In this document: positions 1 through 11,789 of the stretch, piece after piece | How positions within the stretch are numbered: the stretch's first letter is position 1 | Layout of the letters: every line of letters begins with the position of its first letter | Source of the DNA: Schizophyllum amplum | Lineage: Eukaryota > Basidiomycota > Agaricomycetes > Agaricales > Schizophyllaceae | Direction of reading: 5' to 3' | Length of the DNA: 64,000 nucleotides | Assembly (NCBI GenBank): GCA_007026445.1 | Contig: VDMD01000037.1 | Span: 244,550 to 308,549 of the forward strand | Translations under genes and position numbers: made by a program | Notes under the pieces: model-generated | What the model was told of the DNA's origin: nothing | Databases searched by the model: none | The model's input: the letters and a program-made list of their open reading frames with translations, nothing else

Positions 1-2014
1 TGGGCTTGCTCACGCTTTTGTGCGTATACTTGTCGCTCTGCAGGACGACAGCTGACGAATCTGTATTCTCCCAGTGCCGGGTACCCTATCATCTCGCATT
101 TCATGGAGGGTTCCCAAAGCAAGAACGGAGGTTTCAATCTAGTGCGTCTTAACTTTCGCATTCGATCCGAATCGCTAACATCCCAATTACAGGGTGGCAT
201 CAATGGCACGGGGCAGGTGCGGGCGCTCGTTACGCTAAATCCTACATCGTATTGACGTCCTCCTCCTTCAGGTTCCCGAGATGACTGGCAGCTTCGGCCT
301 CATCGACCCCGATACACCGGCGGACGTGCGGTCGAAGAAGGGATACACCAACGGCGACGACATGGAGTTGATCTTCAGCGACGAATTCAACGTCGACGGA
401 CGCACCTTCTACCCTGGCGACGATCCGTACTGGGAAGCCGTCGACCTCCACTACTGGCAGACGAACAACATGGAGTGGTACGATCCTGTGGCAGTCACGA
501 CCGCCAACGGCTCCATGGTCATCACCCTCTCTGATACCCCGAACCACGGGCTGGACTACACTGGCGGCATGGTCCAGACATGGAACAAGTTCTGCTTCAC
601 GGGCGGTATGGTAGAAGCGTCCATCATGCTTCCGGGCACCAACGATATTCTCGGCCTCTGGCCGGCCGTGTGGGTGATGGGCAACTTGGGCCGCGCTGGC
701 TACGGTGCGAGTTTGGACGGCACCTGGCCGTACGTTCTTTGCTGTCCCGCTTTTTCTCGCTTTGCTGATGGTCGGCAGTTATACCTACGATGCTTGCGAC
801 GTTGGCACTCTCGCTAACCAGACTCAGAACGGGCGTCCTATTGCCGCTACCGAGAACGGCGATGCGAGTCACGACGGGGTCCTGTCATACCTTCCTGGCC
901 AGCGTCTCTCGCGATGCACGTGCCCGGGAGAGACGCATCCTGGACCCATCCATGCTGATGGGTCGTATGTCGGGCGTGCGGCGCCGGAAATCGACATTTT
1001 CGAAGCGCAGGTATCGAATGATCAGGGCTTCGTGTCCCAGTCTGGACAATGGGCGCCGTTCAACGAGGGTAAGCTGTTTTGTCATCCCATATTTGGAAAC
1101 CTAGGCTCATAAGCGCACAGAGTACATCTGGAAGAACACCTCCGGCAATTTCATCTTATACGACGAGACCGTGAGCTCGTACAATACGTACTTGGGAGGC
1201 GTCTACCAGCAAGCGACGTCTGTGGTGTCCATGACCGCTCAAGATTGCTACTACGATGGACCTAACCCATGCTTCGCGATCTACGGGTTCGAGTACGTCC
1301 CAGGTTTCGATGATGGCGTAAGTCGTTCCATGTGTCGTCAATCACTGAGTCTAATGATCGGTGGTTATCTAGTACATTACCTGGATCAACAATGGGAAGG
1401 CGGCATGGACGATTACATCTGACGGGATGGGAGCGGACACGGGCGTGGAGATCTCTGCGCGTCCCGTTCCTCAAGAGCCCTTGTACCTGCTCGCTAACTT
1501 GGGCATGAGTATGTCGCGGATGGTATCCGTCTATCCCTCGTATGTCTCACATGTACCGTGCAGGTCCGAACTTCGGCTATGTCGACATCGACCACTTGAC
1601 CTTCCCGACATCGATGTTGATAGAGTACGCCTCCTCAACACTATGGAGTCGATACGTTCGCTAACATAGCGCAGCTATATTCGTGTCTACCAGAAGGCCG
1701 GCCAGACCAAGTGAGTACAGCGATCTTTGTGTAGCGCTAGACTGACAATCGCGAAAGTATTGGTTGCGATCCTGCCGACTTCCCGACCGCGGCGTACATT
1801 GCCCAGTTTCAGGAGGCGTACACGGTACGCAATCCGTTTATCCGATCTCGTTGACTCTTACACGCACTGCCAGAACACGAACTTGACTACCTGGGAAGAC
1901 GACTACGGACAGGTCACTCCCAAGAACAGGTGCGCGTCATCTTCTAGCGGGAGCCCGCTTTTTCTTGCGGGCGTTGCTGACTGACCGCCACCCAGCCTCG
2001 TCGACCAGTGTTAG
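1..2014 (+). CDS. Glycoside hydrolase family 16, KRE6/SKN1-like beta-glucan synthesis protein, 5' end outside window
   Basis: Partial gene. The upstream exons lie before base 1, and an acceptor at 42-43 opens the first visible exon. Joining exons at GT-AG borders (44-140, 193-216, 272-729, 779-1068, 1121-1317, 1373-1508, 1564-1624, 1675-1710, 1758-1824, 1874-1929, 1996-2014) gives one continuous frame that stops at 2012-2014. The GH16 signature EIDIFE (bases about 985-1003) carries the expected catalytic glutamates. The segments GYPIISHF, LWPAVWVMGN and DYIRVYQ are typical of the KRE6/SKN1 branch. Known role of the family: type II membrane proteins of the secretory pathway needed for beta-1,6-glucan assembly in the fungal wall; their exact reaction is not settled. 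The cytosolic tail and membrane anchor would be in the missing part. Nothing suggests that it is broken. Confidence 0.9.
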
Positions 2015-2511
2015 ATGGAAACATCTGATGCCTGATGCATGATAGTGGGTCGGTGAGCTAGCCCTGGGACACTCTGCACGCACATAAGTATTGCTATATT
2101 GTACCTCACTGTGAGCTTATTTGGATGTCATGAGCGCCGGTGGTCGCAGTAATGGAGCATAGAAGGCCTGATGGCGCTCAAAGCGATCTCGACGCGCAGT
2201 ACGGCGAAGTGGAGATGAAACTGGGTGCGTACTGCCCACGCTCCCCATGCAAGTCCCCAAGAGCCGCACAGATAGTGCCAAAGTGAGTGTCGCGCACCAT
2301 GCCGTGAGGGCCGAAGTCGAGGATGACGATGTCAACATCGAGTCACGAAATTCGCGTCTTATTTGTCTCGTTGAATATACATTGAATGAATTCCATGCCC
2401 TATATGTATGGATGGTTTCTCAAGATCTCACTGCTGCCTGACGTCGTTCAGCCGCGCCTGTGCCCAGCGGTCAATAAATGAGGAAGGGGGAGTGCCAAGC
2501 GAGCCGTACCT
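2015..2511. other. Intergenic stretch between two converging genes
   Basis: This 497-base gap separates the 3' ends of the GH16 gene and the minus-strand F-box gene, so it should hold both terminator and poly(A) regions. A short minus-strand reading around 2160-2340 contains a protein-like segment (DFGPHGMVRD) but has no convincing start, partner exon or family. I do not call it a gene. Confidence 0.5.
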
Positions 2512-4251
2512 TCATTCGTCCTCCTCGTCTGATGAGGAATCTGACTCCAGTTCGCGATCATCTACCTTGATATGCCAGGTGAATTTGGGAGGTGCCGTTC
2601 CCGCCGCCTCCATGCGCTCGTGCTCCCGTATCCTCGCGAACACCTTCACCAACCCTCCTACGCGCCCCCAGCGCTTTCCTGGCAGGCCTTCGGCAGTGTC
2701 AACGATGAGGAGCCGAGGAAAATAAATGGACAGAAACGCAGCAACGGCACGCGAGCTGTTAATGGGCGACCACTCCACTGTGAGTGAGACCAGCGATGAC
2801 GGCGTCTCTGGACGCGGCGGATTCTGGTCGAACGACACGCCGGTCCCGTCGAACTCGAGCGCGAGCCCTTGCAACTCGGTACATTTGATGGCGAAGGGGA
2901 CCAGCGCGTGGAGCGTCAAGCGTCTCTGCCACTGCGGACGCTCTATACCTCGAAGCGAGAGGTGGCTTAAGTCGGACCACGCTCCTGCCATACGCTCGAG
3001 CGTCTTCGGTTCCAGGTCAAAACCACCCTGGCACTCCAGTTCGACTGAGCAGAGGCCAGTGAAACCGAGTAGGGGAAAGATATCGCTATCTGTCACCGGA
3101 TCATGATGCTGCGCGTTGGTTTGATCAAGGTTCCACTGCATAATTTCCAGGTAGCGCAGCAGCTGGGGTTGAGTATGCGCGGCGCGTAGCGCGCGATACA
3201 ACTTCGTCCAGTCGCCGGTGGCGGGGTTGCAGGGGCTTAACTCGAGGGCTTCCAACGCCTTGAAGACGCAAGATTGCAGGAGGTCTATGCATAGCCGCAT
3301 ATCTATGCGCTGCAGGTTGAGTTGACGCACAGATGCGAATGCATTAGCTGCCAGCGAGATTGGCTTCCAGCGTAGTATGTCCGTGCGAAAGTTGATCAGC
3401 TGCCTCAAGGATGATAACTGAGCCACATGGACGAGTGTCGAGTGTTCTAGTATCGTGGACTCCAGAGAATGCAGGTCCCATGCCTGGACAAGACGCGAAT
3501 GCAAGGCCTTGACATCTTCCACGTCTCCATTGTAGTTCTTGGTGTCCAAGGTAAATGAGGTAACATAAGGACAGCGGACAGCGAGATCCGACAGTTCAGA
3601 GATATGCGGGCGAGCAGATCTTGATATCTTCAACATGAGCGAGCTGAGCGATGGCGGGAGGTAGGGCCGGATATGGCTAAGGCTGGCGCCGCTGGTATAC
3701 CAGAACAGGTGGCGCAAGTTGACAAAGACGGGATGAGGAAGCACGGAAGATATAGCTTCGTACCCTTCTTCAGACAGCCCGGTCTCTTCCATCCCGTTGC
3801 GCGAGTACGCGGTGAACGATCTGCCATCTGCAGCCCGGCCGAAACTGAGCTGGTTGACTAGTGGCGCATGAAACATAACGCGCTGCACATCGGCCGGGAG
3901 TACAGAGCGCTTTGGATACTGATATTCACCATTGGTGTGAGCGACGGCGGGAAGATTAAGAGTACATATGCTTACGAGTAACTCTGCACAAGCGCTTTGG
4001 GTGTTGGGCTTCCTTTCCCAGAAGTCTTGCGGCATGCAGTGCAGTAAGATGATCTCGATTGTCAGGTTGTCGTGCTTCCAAAGCGCAGTGACGGCGGGCA
4101 TATAGAAAGCTCGACATGTCCGCGCGCATGCGGCGAGCGCGCGAGTGTGCACGTCGTAGCCTGGACCGTCTCCATTTGCATCGTCCTTTTGGGTCACCAA
4201 CTCGTTGCATACCGACCAGACAATTTCGGGTATCGATAGCGCGGGATGCAT
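2512..4251 (-). CDS. F-box-like/LRR protein, group I (copy A)
   Basis: Two exons, 3976-4251 and 2512-3918, give about 560 residues. The ATG at 4251 is chosen because every paralog in the window starts with the same MH.AL.IPEIV block. The N-terminal 60 residues form an F-box-like helix bundle (IPEIV, CARTCRAF, ALW). The rest is a run of leucine-rich repeats, and the protein ends in an acidic tail (SSDEEDE). Known role of such proteins: the F-box binds Skp1 in an SCF ubiquitin ligase and the LRR part selects a substrate. The substrate is unknown here. The intron (3919-3975, 57 bases) is a multiple of three and stop-free, so retaining it would add 19 residues. Its closest relatives here are the copies at 47060 and 50076. 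Confidence 0.85.
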   Translation of the reverse strand: MHPALSIPEIVWSVCNELVTQKDDANGDGPGYDVHTRALAACARTCRAFYMPAVTALWKHDNLTIEIILLHCMPQDFWERKPNTQSACAELLVSICTLNLPAVAHTNGEYQYPKRSVLPADVQRVMFHAPLVNQLSFGRAADGRSFTAYSRNGMEETGLSEEGYEAISSVLPHPVFVNLRHLFWYTSGASLSHIRPYLPPSLSSLMLKISRSARPHISELSDLAVRCPYVTSFTLDTKNYNGDVEDVKALHSRLVQAWDLHSLESTILEHSTLVHVAQLSSLRQLINFRTDILRWKPISLAANAFASVRQLNLQRIDMRLCIDLLQSCVFKALEALELSPCNPATGDWTKLYRALRAAHTQPQLLRYLEIMQWNLDQTNAQHHDPVTDSDIFPLLGFTGLCSVELECQGGFDLEPKTLERMAGAWSDLSHLSLRGIERPQWQRRLTLHALVPFAIKCTELQGLALEFDGTGVSFDQNPPRPETPSSLVSLTVEWSPINSSRAVAAFLSIYFPRLLIVDTAEGLPGKRWGRVGGLVKVFARIREHERMEAAGTAPPKFTWHIKVDDRELESDSSSDEEDE

Positions 4252-4507
4252 GGTCGATAAATGGCACTTTTCTGAATTTATCTGAGTAGCTGTTTGGCGA
4301 TGCGAGCAGGGTGGTAGACATACATATTCAGGAGCTAGCCTCACGTTCTCAGCAATGAGGGCGGGCGGGCGGTCACCAGTCAAGTGAGGAACATGTCGTG
4401 GTTCCAGCCAAAACTGAACAATCGCGCGACGCGTTGCCACTTGCCGGCTTTCGCCGGGATAAATATCTGTCAATGTTGATCTTATCGCTCCTGATGCTTG
4501 TTGACAG

Positions 4508-5292
4508 ATGTCACAATTGAACGAAAGCTCAAACGTTCAGGTTGCCATGTCCTGCAAAAGCAAGACGAAGCTGAACTGCGACTACGTGCGCCAGGGCCCG
4601 GCGAATGTCAAAGGAACCGGGACATTCGCGAAATGGTTCTGGAAGGCGAAGTGGCTCGTACTGAAAGACGCCACAGTTGAGATTCGCCAGTCGCAGGTAT
4701 GTACGACGATATACTCATCAAGAGCTGCTGACACTGATTAGAGAGACAGAGTTTTGGTCGGAAGTCAATTCTTATACCGCTGAGCAACATCCTGAAAGTC
4801 GAACGGACGGATCTCAAGCCGTACTGCTTCCTCCTGGAGACCAAAGGCAAGCAGTGCGTTACCCCAGTATGACACCTTCGCATTCTTTAGCTGAAAAGTT
4901 ACATCCTACAGGTACCACGTCTCTTTGGTGACTGTTCTGCTGTCTGTACACGAATTGACTTACATCGACGCACAGAAATCCGACTCGGAATTGTATAACT
5001 GGCAGGACGACATCTATTCTCGCTCTCCACTCGTAGGTGGCACCGGTCCGACAAACTTCGTTCACCATGTACGCGCCCACAAACACCCACTGCTGCAAGT
5101 GCTGACAAAGGAAACAGGCCCACGTCGCATTCGACGAGGACAAGGGCGAGTGGTTCGCTACGGAGGAAAGCGTACCCGAGGCCTGTGCTAGAGTGAGTAC
5201 CTTCTGTTCATGTGCCATCCTCATTCTGTTGGGCTGACAATAGCTTTTTCTAGGTTGTCCAAAAGACGATGGACATCTTAACTAAGCCATAA
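4508..5292 (+). CDS. PH-CRIB protein, kinase-less partial paralog of CLA4
   Basis: Six exons (4508-4696, 4744-4853, 4912-4927, 4976-5068, 5118-5192, 5254-5292) join in frame at GT-AG borders into 173 residues ending in TAA. Residues about 25-125 match the PH domain of the neighbouring CLA4 ([42 protein letters not shown]). A CRIB-like Cdc42-binding motif follows (GPTNFVHHAHVAFD, close to the ISxPxxFxHxxHVGxD consensus). After a short stub it stops, with no linker and no kinase domain. At least one intron position (just before the KSD.ELY segment) is shared with CLA4. It lies tail to tail with CLA4, about 600 bases away. I infer a membrane-targeted protein that could bind Cdc42-GTP without phosphorylating anything, perhaps a competitor of CLA4. 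It could instead be a decaying duplicate that happens still to be open. Confidence 0.75.
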
Positions 5293-5896
5293 CGGGCCGT
5301 ATGTGAGGCTGAACTCCGAAGCATTCTAGCTGAGCACGTCTTCGCATATGTAAGTATGCCTGCGACGCCCATCGTCGCCTGCGTAGTATTTGTTGAGTTA
5401 GCTCGACCATGTGATACAGGTTCATCTCGCCTTCTCCCTCACGGTTCTCTCAAACTAGATGCCTGCGCACAATGCCTCCGAGCCTCAAAGGCCGTACACA
5501 TGTCCTACACTCGAGGGAAAGAGATGAATAAGACTCCACAAATATACAGAAACGAGGAAGTGGGATAATAATACGACCGGCCGAAAAGACTGCTGAATAG
5601 GCTGCCAGAGTCCGCTGGGGTCGACATAAACCGACACTGCGAGAGACGGTATATAGACAGCACCGATGCGGACGCGCGACAGACACCAACGAGCGCAGAC
5701 ACGCCCAACAATGCGCGAACATGCAGTACGATGCGGATATGGACAGCGGAGGAAGCAGCGCAGTGAGTAGGTACATATGCAGGTGAATGGGGAATCGCCT
5801 TTCGTCAAGGGTCGTTCGGTCGTGAGACATGGACGAATACGACGGACGGAACGGTGTCATGACGCGGCGGACGGTATCATGAGTCGACGAACGACA
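5293..5896. other. Intergenic stretch between PH-CRIB gene and CLA4 3' ends
   Basis: The gap between two convergent genes holds their 3' untranslated regions. No protein family or RNA gene is recognisable. Short direct repeats containing acgacgga/gacgaac occur near 5820-5895. Confidence 0.5.
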
Positions 5897-8800
5897 TCAT
5901 GACTGCGTCTTGTTCTTGAACCGCAAGAGCGGCGCGAGACCGGTCGACGTGCATGCCTTCTTCAGGAAGGCGTGCTGGGGACAACGTCAGGCTTCATAGC
6001 AGTGCAACCATAGATAAAGCACTTACCTCTAGCAATTCACCCGCAGTTGCTCTGCTGCTCACATCCACGCACAAGCAGACGGCAAGGAAGCCCTTCAGCT
6101 CCTGCATCATAGCGTTAGTGCCTTTGCAAAGTACGTAGTCATGTTTGACGGACCTTGCTCAACGCTTCCGGCTTCTTCAAGGTCGGCGTGCCATTTGTCG
6201 CGATGAGGTAGAGCGCCTTAAGCGGTTCCCTATCAAGGAGATCAGCCTGAGTGTCGCCTACAAAAGAGCCGCGAAGACGCACTCATCGAGATACGGCGGC
6301 TCGTTCTCAATCATCTCAATGGCCATAATACCAAGCGACCAAATATCGACCTGCGGTCGCATTGTCAGAACTAGGCATTGTAAGTCTGAACACCGGCCTC
6401 ACCTTGGCTCCATACTCCTTTTGCTTCACGACCTCCGGAGCCATCCAGTACGGCGTGCCCACCATGGTCGCACGCTTCGACTTCTGGTCCGTCAACTTCG
6501 CGCAGAAACCGAAGTCGGCTGGAGGTACGTCAGTACATTTGTTGACAGGGCCCCGATAGACGCGACTGACTGATCTTCACGTGCCCGCTGGCATCCAACA
6601 AGACGTTGTCTGACTTGATGTCACGATGGATAATGCTTTGACTGTGGAGATGCCCGAGGCCCTTGCAGGTCTGACTCGGGAGGTTTATGAAGAGACAAGG
6701 GAGGAAGAGCATGGCAGACGGACCTCCAAGCATATACTCGATATCTGGTCCTCCTCAAGCGTGTTGTTCTCAATGATGTCTGCAATTTGTAAGAGAAGTC
6801 CCCAAAAGGTTCATAGGCATCACATACCCGTCAAAGCACCACCCTCCATGTACTCCATGACGACCCAAAGCTCGTTACTCTTGACCAAGAACGAGTCTGA
6901 CAGATGTATCAGTGCATATATGCATGCGAAGAGACGGAAGTCTTACCGAGGAAGTTGACGATGTTCGGATGCTGGCTCTCCTTCATGACGATGATCTCAT
7001 TCACGATGAGCTCCTTCCGCGGTTGGTGGCTGGGTAAAGGTGAGCTCGTCAGGGTCGCACCGCGCACGATACATGACGATGACTGACCTGAGGTCCATCT
7101 CCTTGATGGCGACTTTCTTGCCTGTCGCCAATGTCTTCGCGACGTAGACATGGCCGGAGGCACTGGTCAGACAGTCAGTAAGCAGCAGGACCAGGACAAT
7201 CATGCACACGGCAAAGAATACAATATAGCGTCGCCATGTCTTGGTATCTATCGATCGAATATGAAAGAGACTTACCCCTGACCAATCTTCTTGATCTTGC
7301 TGTAGATCAACTTAGGATCTTCATCCGTCACCACCTTAACAAAGTTGGTTTGTCAGCCAGACACACAACGAGCTAGGCAAAACTTCCTCACCTGCCGCAA
7401 CTTCTCCATGATCTGCACCTCCGTCATCGTGCTGATGCGCTTCTCCTACAGCCCGTTAGCCTCACATCTCAGCCCCAACTCGCCATCGCTCACCTTCTCC
7501 TTCGGCTTCTCCAGCGCAGCCGCGGCCGCAGCCACCCCTGTGCCACCTGCCTTCGCCGGCTTCTCCTCCTCCTTGATCTGGATCTTCTTCGCCGGCTGCA
7601 GCGGCTTCACCGGCGGCGGCCCCGCCAGCGCACCTGCCGCCCCGGGCGCCGGATGCGTGCTCGGCTGGCTCGTCGCTGGCGCGCTCTTCGCCGGTACCCC
7701 CATCCCCGGCCGCTCCTCGCGCTCGCGCTCCCGCTCCGCACGGTCCGCGCGGTCCCGTTCGCGCTGCTCGCGCTCCTTCTCGCGCTGCTGCCGCTCGACC
7801 GCCCGCGCGCGCTCCCGCTGCTCGCGGTCCGCGCGGTCACGGTCACGCTGGTCACGATCGGCACGGTCCCGGTCGCGCTGCTCGCGGTCGGCGAGGTCCT
7901 GTTGCTCGCGCTCGCGCTGGCCGGGGTCAAGGCTTTCCTTTCGTGTGGGGATGCCACCTGAGGGACCCTGGGCAGGCTTCCGTGCGCGCAGGTCGGCGGC
8001 GCTGGGAGGGGAGGGTGCTGGTCTGATGAGAGAGATCAGCGCATGTTGGCATGGGGGGCAGGACGACGATCACCTGTTGGCAGTGAGGAGGGGTCGCGGC
8101 GGCGCAGGCCGAGTGGCCTGCAAATTCGGCACAGATCGCTCTGTGCTAAGGGCTGGTCGATGTTGCGAGCCAGGGCCTAGGGAGCATGAGCAAAGGCAGT
8201 CTTAGAGGCATAGCGTCACGCACCGATCGTTGCGGCATGGCCACGGTCACCGTTGACCTGCTCAGCTGCGCGGGCGACTTCAGCAAACTGTCAAAACGTG
8301 CATGAGGCTTCACATAGAATACGCACCCTGAGATGCCAAAGGCGCGGGGGCGGTATCTTGGCGAGCAATAGGTGGTCGTTGCTGATATTTGGGCGTAAGC
8401 GGGTTGCTCTTACACGGGACAGATGAACTGACTGATGCACCGGCCAGACCCGTGCCCGCGTTGAAGCGGGCGGGCGCGTCGGTGTAAGGTTGTGAGGGCA
8501 CGCCTGGAATCGTTGTGAGCGCCTGATGGAACGTGTTAAGCGATTCGACGCACCCATATCCCCCATTTCTTCTCTCTTCTGGTGGTCGACGTAGAACTCC
8601 AAGACGTCCAAGACGGCCTGCGGGTCCTTAGCGTAGTCCTCCCGGGTGATAGCTGACTTCGTGAGCAACTTGGACCACTGGTCCGGCAGGCCGGTAAATG
8701 CGCCTGTAACTGCGTCGAAGCCGACGTGGACCTGCAACAGGTCTTAGCATATGCCCTGGTAATTGGCGGGCTACGCGCCTTGTGAACAAAGTTGGTTGGG

Positions 8801-9317
8801 TTTGAGACGCCCATGAGCGGAGAGCGAGAGTAGATGTCGTCCTGCCAGCCGTACAGCTCCTCGTCGGATTTCTGGCGGAGATCAAGGTCAGGGACTGTAT
8901 GTGCAGAGACGGCGAGATGATCACCAATGACATGTAGAAGCTGCGTGAATATCGTCAATTTCTGATGTACACAATGCATATGGACGCGACGCACCGCTTG
9001 TCCTTGGTCTCCAGAAGCAGACAGTACGGCTTGAGGTCTGTTCGCTCAATGTTCGATATGTCGCTCAGCATGATGACCGATTGCTGAGGCGCGTTCTACG
9101 GCGAGCATTAGCCACGGTCCTCTGCGCGATCAACAATGGCACGAACCTCAGACTTGCGGATCTCGAGGACGGCCTCCTTGAGGACGAGCCATTTGGCCTT
9201 CCAGATCCAGCTCGCGAACGTCCCGTCCTCCTTCAAGCTCACCAGACCCTGGCGCACGCAGCCAAAGCCTCCCCCATTGCGGTTGGTTGGCGAACCTCCG
9301 ATGCCTGTGTACGACAT
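5897..9317 (-). CDS. CLA4: PAK-family serine/threonine protein kinase CLA4 (PH-CRIB-kinase)
   Basis: Multi-exon gene from ATG at 9315-9317 to TGA at 5897-5899. Domain order: PH domain (exons about 9317-8870; [13 protein letters not shown]), CRIB motif with the HVGFD core (about 8840-8700), a low-complexity linker very rich in Arg, Glu, Asp and Gln then Pro and Ala (about 8500-7450), then a Ste20/PAK kinase domain. Kinase landmarks: VAIKEMDL with the ATP lysine (about 7100), [11 protein letters not shown] (about 6620), DFGFCAKL and [11 protein letters not shown] (about 6520-6440), and the C-terminal HAFLKKAC segment. Known role: CLA4 is a Cdc42/Rac effector at the plasma membrane controlling septin assembly, polarity and hyphal growth. 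Linkage of a CLA4-type kinase to B mating-type loci is well known in Agaricomycetes and supports the reading of this region. All landmarks are intact. Confidence 0.92.
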
Positions 9318-9871
9318 GGCAACCGTGGGTCCCCGGGTGTGTCGTCAGAATTCAGGGATGTGAGTCTTCGAGCTCGTCGTCTGTGTCGTGAGCGCGCCCG
9401 TTTGCTACGCCTGCGCTCGAACGCTGATCAGCGTCGAGGACGATCAAGGATGATGCTTGTGATCAGCGAGAGCGGTGTTCGACGGTTCGCCGAGCAGCGA
9501 GCAGGCTGATGCAGAGAAGTTTCGTGGTCGTGATCGTTGCCGAGGTCGGCGTCGGCGTCGTCAACGTCGCCGCGGGCGTCTTTAGCAGGTTCACCGTCGT
9601 CGCGAACGACGAGCACGCTACAGATAAACAGGAGTCAATATCCTGCACGTGCTGCCGGCCCGGTAAATCCGAGTCGTCCGTTTCCAAGTGACAAGTCCAA
9701 CCCGAACTTAACTTCGAACTTACGAATCAACCGGAAATCCCAGAGCCAATTGTCTATGCATGCGAGTTTCAGGAAATTCTCACGTCAATAAAGTGCAGGT
9801 AACTTTTTTCCGTGGAAGGACAGGCGCCATTTTAACGCATCGCAGAGTTGACTATCAATAAACCGTTGCAT
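9318..9871. other. Divergent intergenic region, CLA4 / F-box copy B
   Basis: Shared upstream region of the minus-strand kinase and the plus-strand F-box gene. It contains GTCGTCG-rich imperfect repeats (about 9535-9610). No gene is recognisable. Confidence 0.45.
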
Positions 9872-11630
9872 ATGCATCGCGCGTTCTCTATACCTGAAAT
9901 CGTCTTCTCGATATGCAACACTCTAGCACAGGGAACATCCGATATGGAGGGAGACGGCCCATATAGCATATCTGATCCGGGCACACTGGCGATTTGCGCA
10001 AGGACATGTCGCGCCTTTCACCTGCCCGCCGTCAGCGCGTTATGGCAGTACGACATGTTGACCATGGAAACCGTCCTACTGCACTGCATGCCTTCTGATC
10101 TGTGGAACTTAGAAACTGGCGCAGAGCAATATCTTAGCAGGCGAGCGGATCGAATGGCGAGTAGCACTACGTTCCTTCAACCCGTCTCGTCAATGCTCAC
10201 ATTTGTATCAGACACTCCAACGTCCCATCCGTCCGGATGACTTGACGCGGCTTGCCCATTATGCTCCTCTCATCAACAGGATCGCCGTCGGTAGTGCCTC
10301 TCATCACCTTTACATTCGGGCCAACCGCAGGAGGCTCGCAAACCCCCCGTTCCTGTCGGACGACGCTCACCTCGCTCTGTCTCTTGCATGTCCCACTCCT
10401 ATATTCCCTAACCTTCGACATCTATTTTGGAACGACCAAAGCGCTAACATCCTTCGTATCACACCCTACCTTTCACCATCTCTTGTCACCCTCGACATAG
10501 ATCTGCACGATTCCAACCCGACGCATTCACCCATTATTCAGCACCTGCCGCTGCGCTGTCCTAATATGGGCCAGTTCACTATTAGCTGCCTAGCCGAGCA
10601 CGAACTGGCGCTGCGTAATATCGCGTCCATGCTGTCCCCTGCCGTCTGCGCTTGGAACCTGCGAAAGTTCGGCTCCCCCACGGCCGACCACGCGACCATT
10701 CGCCATCTCAGTCAATGCCCTTCTCTCACCACGCTCTCGATTTACTATCTTGCGCCTCCCTTGGATCAATCAGACACTGCAAAGCTCACGCATCCCGGGG
10801 CCTTCTCGTTCCTACGGACGATGCTTATACACAGGCTGGCAATGGACCACTGCGTCGAGCTCATCCAGGGTTGCTCGTTCACCAACCTCGAAGAGCTCAC
10901 TCTTAAGCCCCTAAATCCCTCGACGTCGAGTTTCTCAGGCCTCCTCCGCGCCATCCGCGACGCCCACGCACGCCCTCAACTCCTTCACCTCCTGAGGGTC
11001 GCCGAAAATACCGTGCTTACCCAGGTGGACCCGCCACCGCTGCGCGATGCGGACATCGAGCCTCTCCTCACTTTCCCTGCACTCAGCGGCCTCGTTCTTA
11101 GCTGCGCTGGCGGCTTCGACCTCGCCGACAGCACCATCCTGCGCATGACAGAAGCGTGGCCGAGCCTGGAGCGGCTCAAATTATCCGGTTTGCAGCGCCC
11201 GACATGGGATCGGCGCCTCTCGCTGCGCGCGCTTGTCCCCCTTGCGCTGAACTGCCCGAAGCTGCGAACGCTCGCGCTCGAGCTGGACGCCACGAGAGTG
11301 GCGTACGACCGCAACCCGCCGCGGCCGGCAACGCCGCACTGCCTGCGGCACATCTCGGTCCTGTGGTCGCCCATCGGCAGCCATCGCGTCGTTGCGGGCT
11401 TCCTATCCGTCGTGTTTCCTGGTGTACGGGCGGTCCTTGTGGCTGACGATGTAGACGAGAGGGCGGCAAGGCGATGGGACCTGGTCGGGTTAACAACGCA
11501 GCTCATTGTCAAGCTGCGGGAGCATGAGCGCATGGATCGGTTAGGGCTGTCGCAGCCTTCTGTGAACTCGAACGTGGACGATGTGGACTACATTTCAACT
11601 CCCGAGTCGGAGGCGGAGGTGAATGACTGA
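9872..11630 (+). CDS. F-box-like/LRR protein, group II (copy B)
   Basis: Exons 9872-10156 and 10212-11630 give 567 residues. The ATG is set by the conserved MHRAFSIPEIV start. An F-box-like N-terminus (CARTCRAFHLPAVSALW) is followed by LRR-type repeats, a conserved block with NPPRP and WSPI...VVAGFLSV..FP, and an acidic end. The intron is read as GC-AG (donor GCGAGT at 10157, acceptor at 10210-10211): the paralog at 20804 has an ordinary GT donor at exactly this place, and only this splice restores the frame. Presumed SCF substrate adaptor, target unknown. It is closest to the copies at 20804 and 60098. Confidence 0.85.
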
Positions 11631-11789
11631 GTCATCGTCGAAGCTGGGCTGCAGATAATTCGGGGATGCGGGAATAAATACAATGGAATATTAATATAAA
11701 CGTAGGTTTAAATCGTACTTGTGGGACTCAGTCCTTCGCCCGCGCTATCATCTCTGCATGTCCGATCCCCACGTCTCTAGTTATGCGGT

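Noticed and set aside
2117..2338. Possible minus-strand gene remnant with DFGPHGMVRD and similar words.
   Set aside because: No convincing start, splice partner or family. Could be a fossil, but not supportable.
5450..5860. Minus-strand Ser/Leu-rich frames between the PH-CRIB gene and CLA4.
   Set aside because: Three overlapping frames of similar length without conserved motifs, in the expected 3' untranslated regions.
7345..8205. Long plus-strand frame rich in Arg and Ser opposite the CLA4 linker.
   Set aside because: It is the antisense shadow of the repetitive charged linker; the minus strand carries the spliced kinase.
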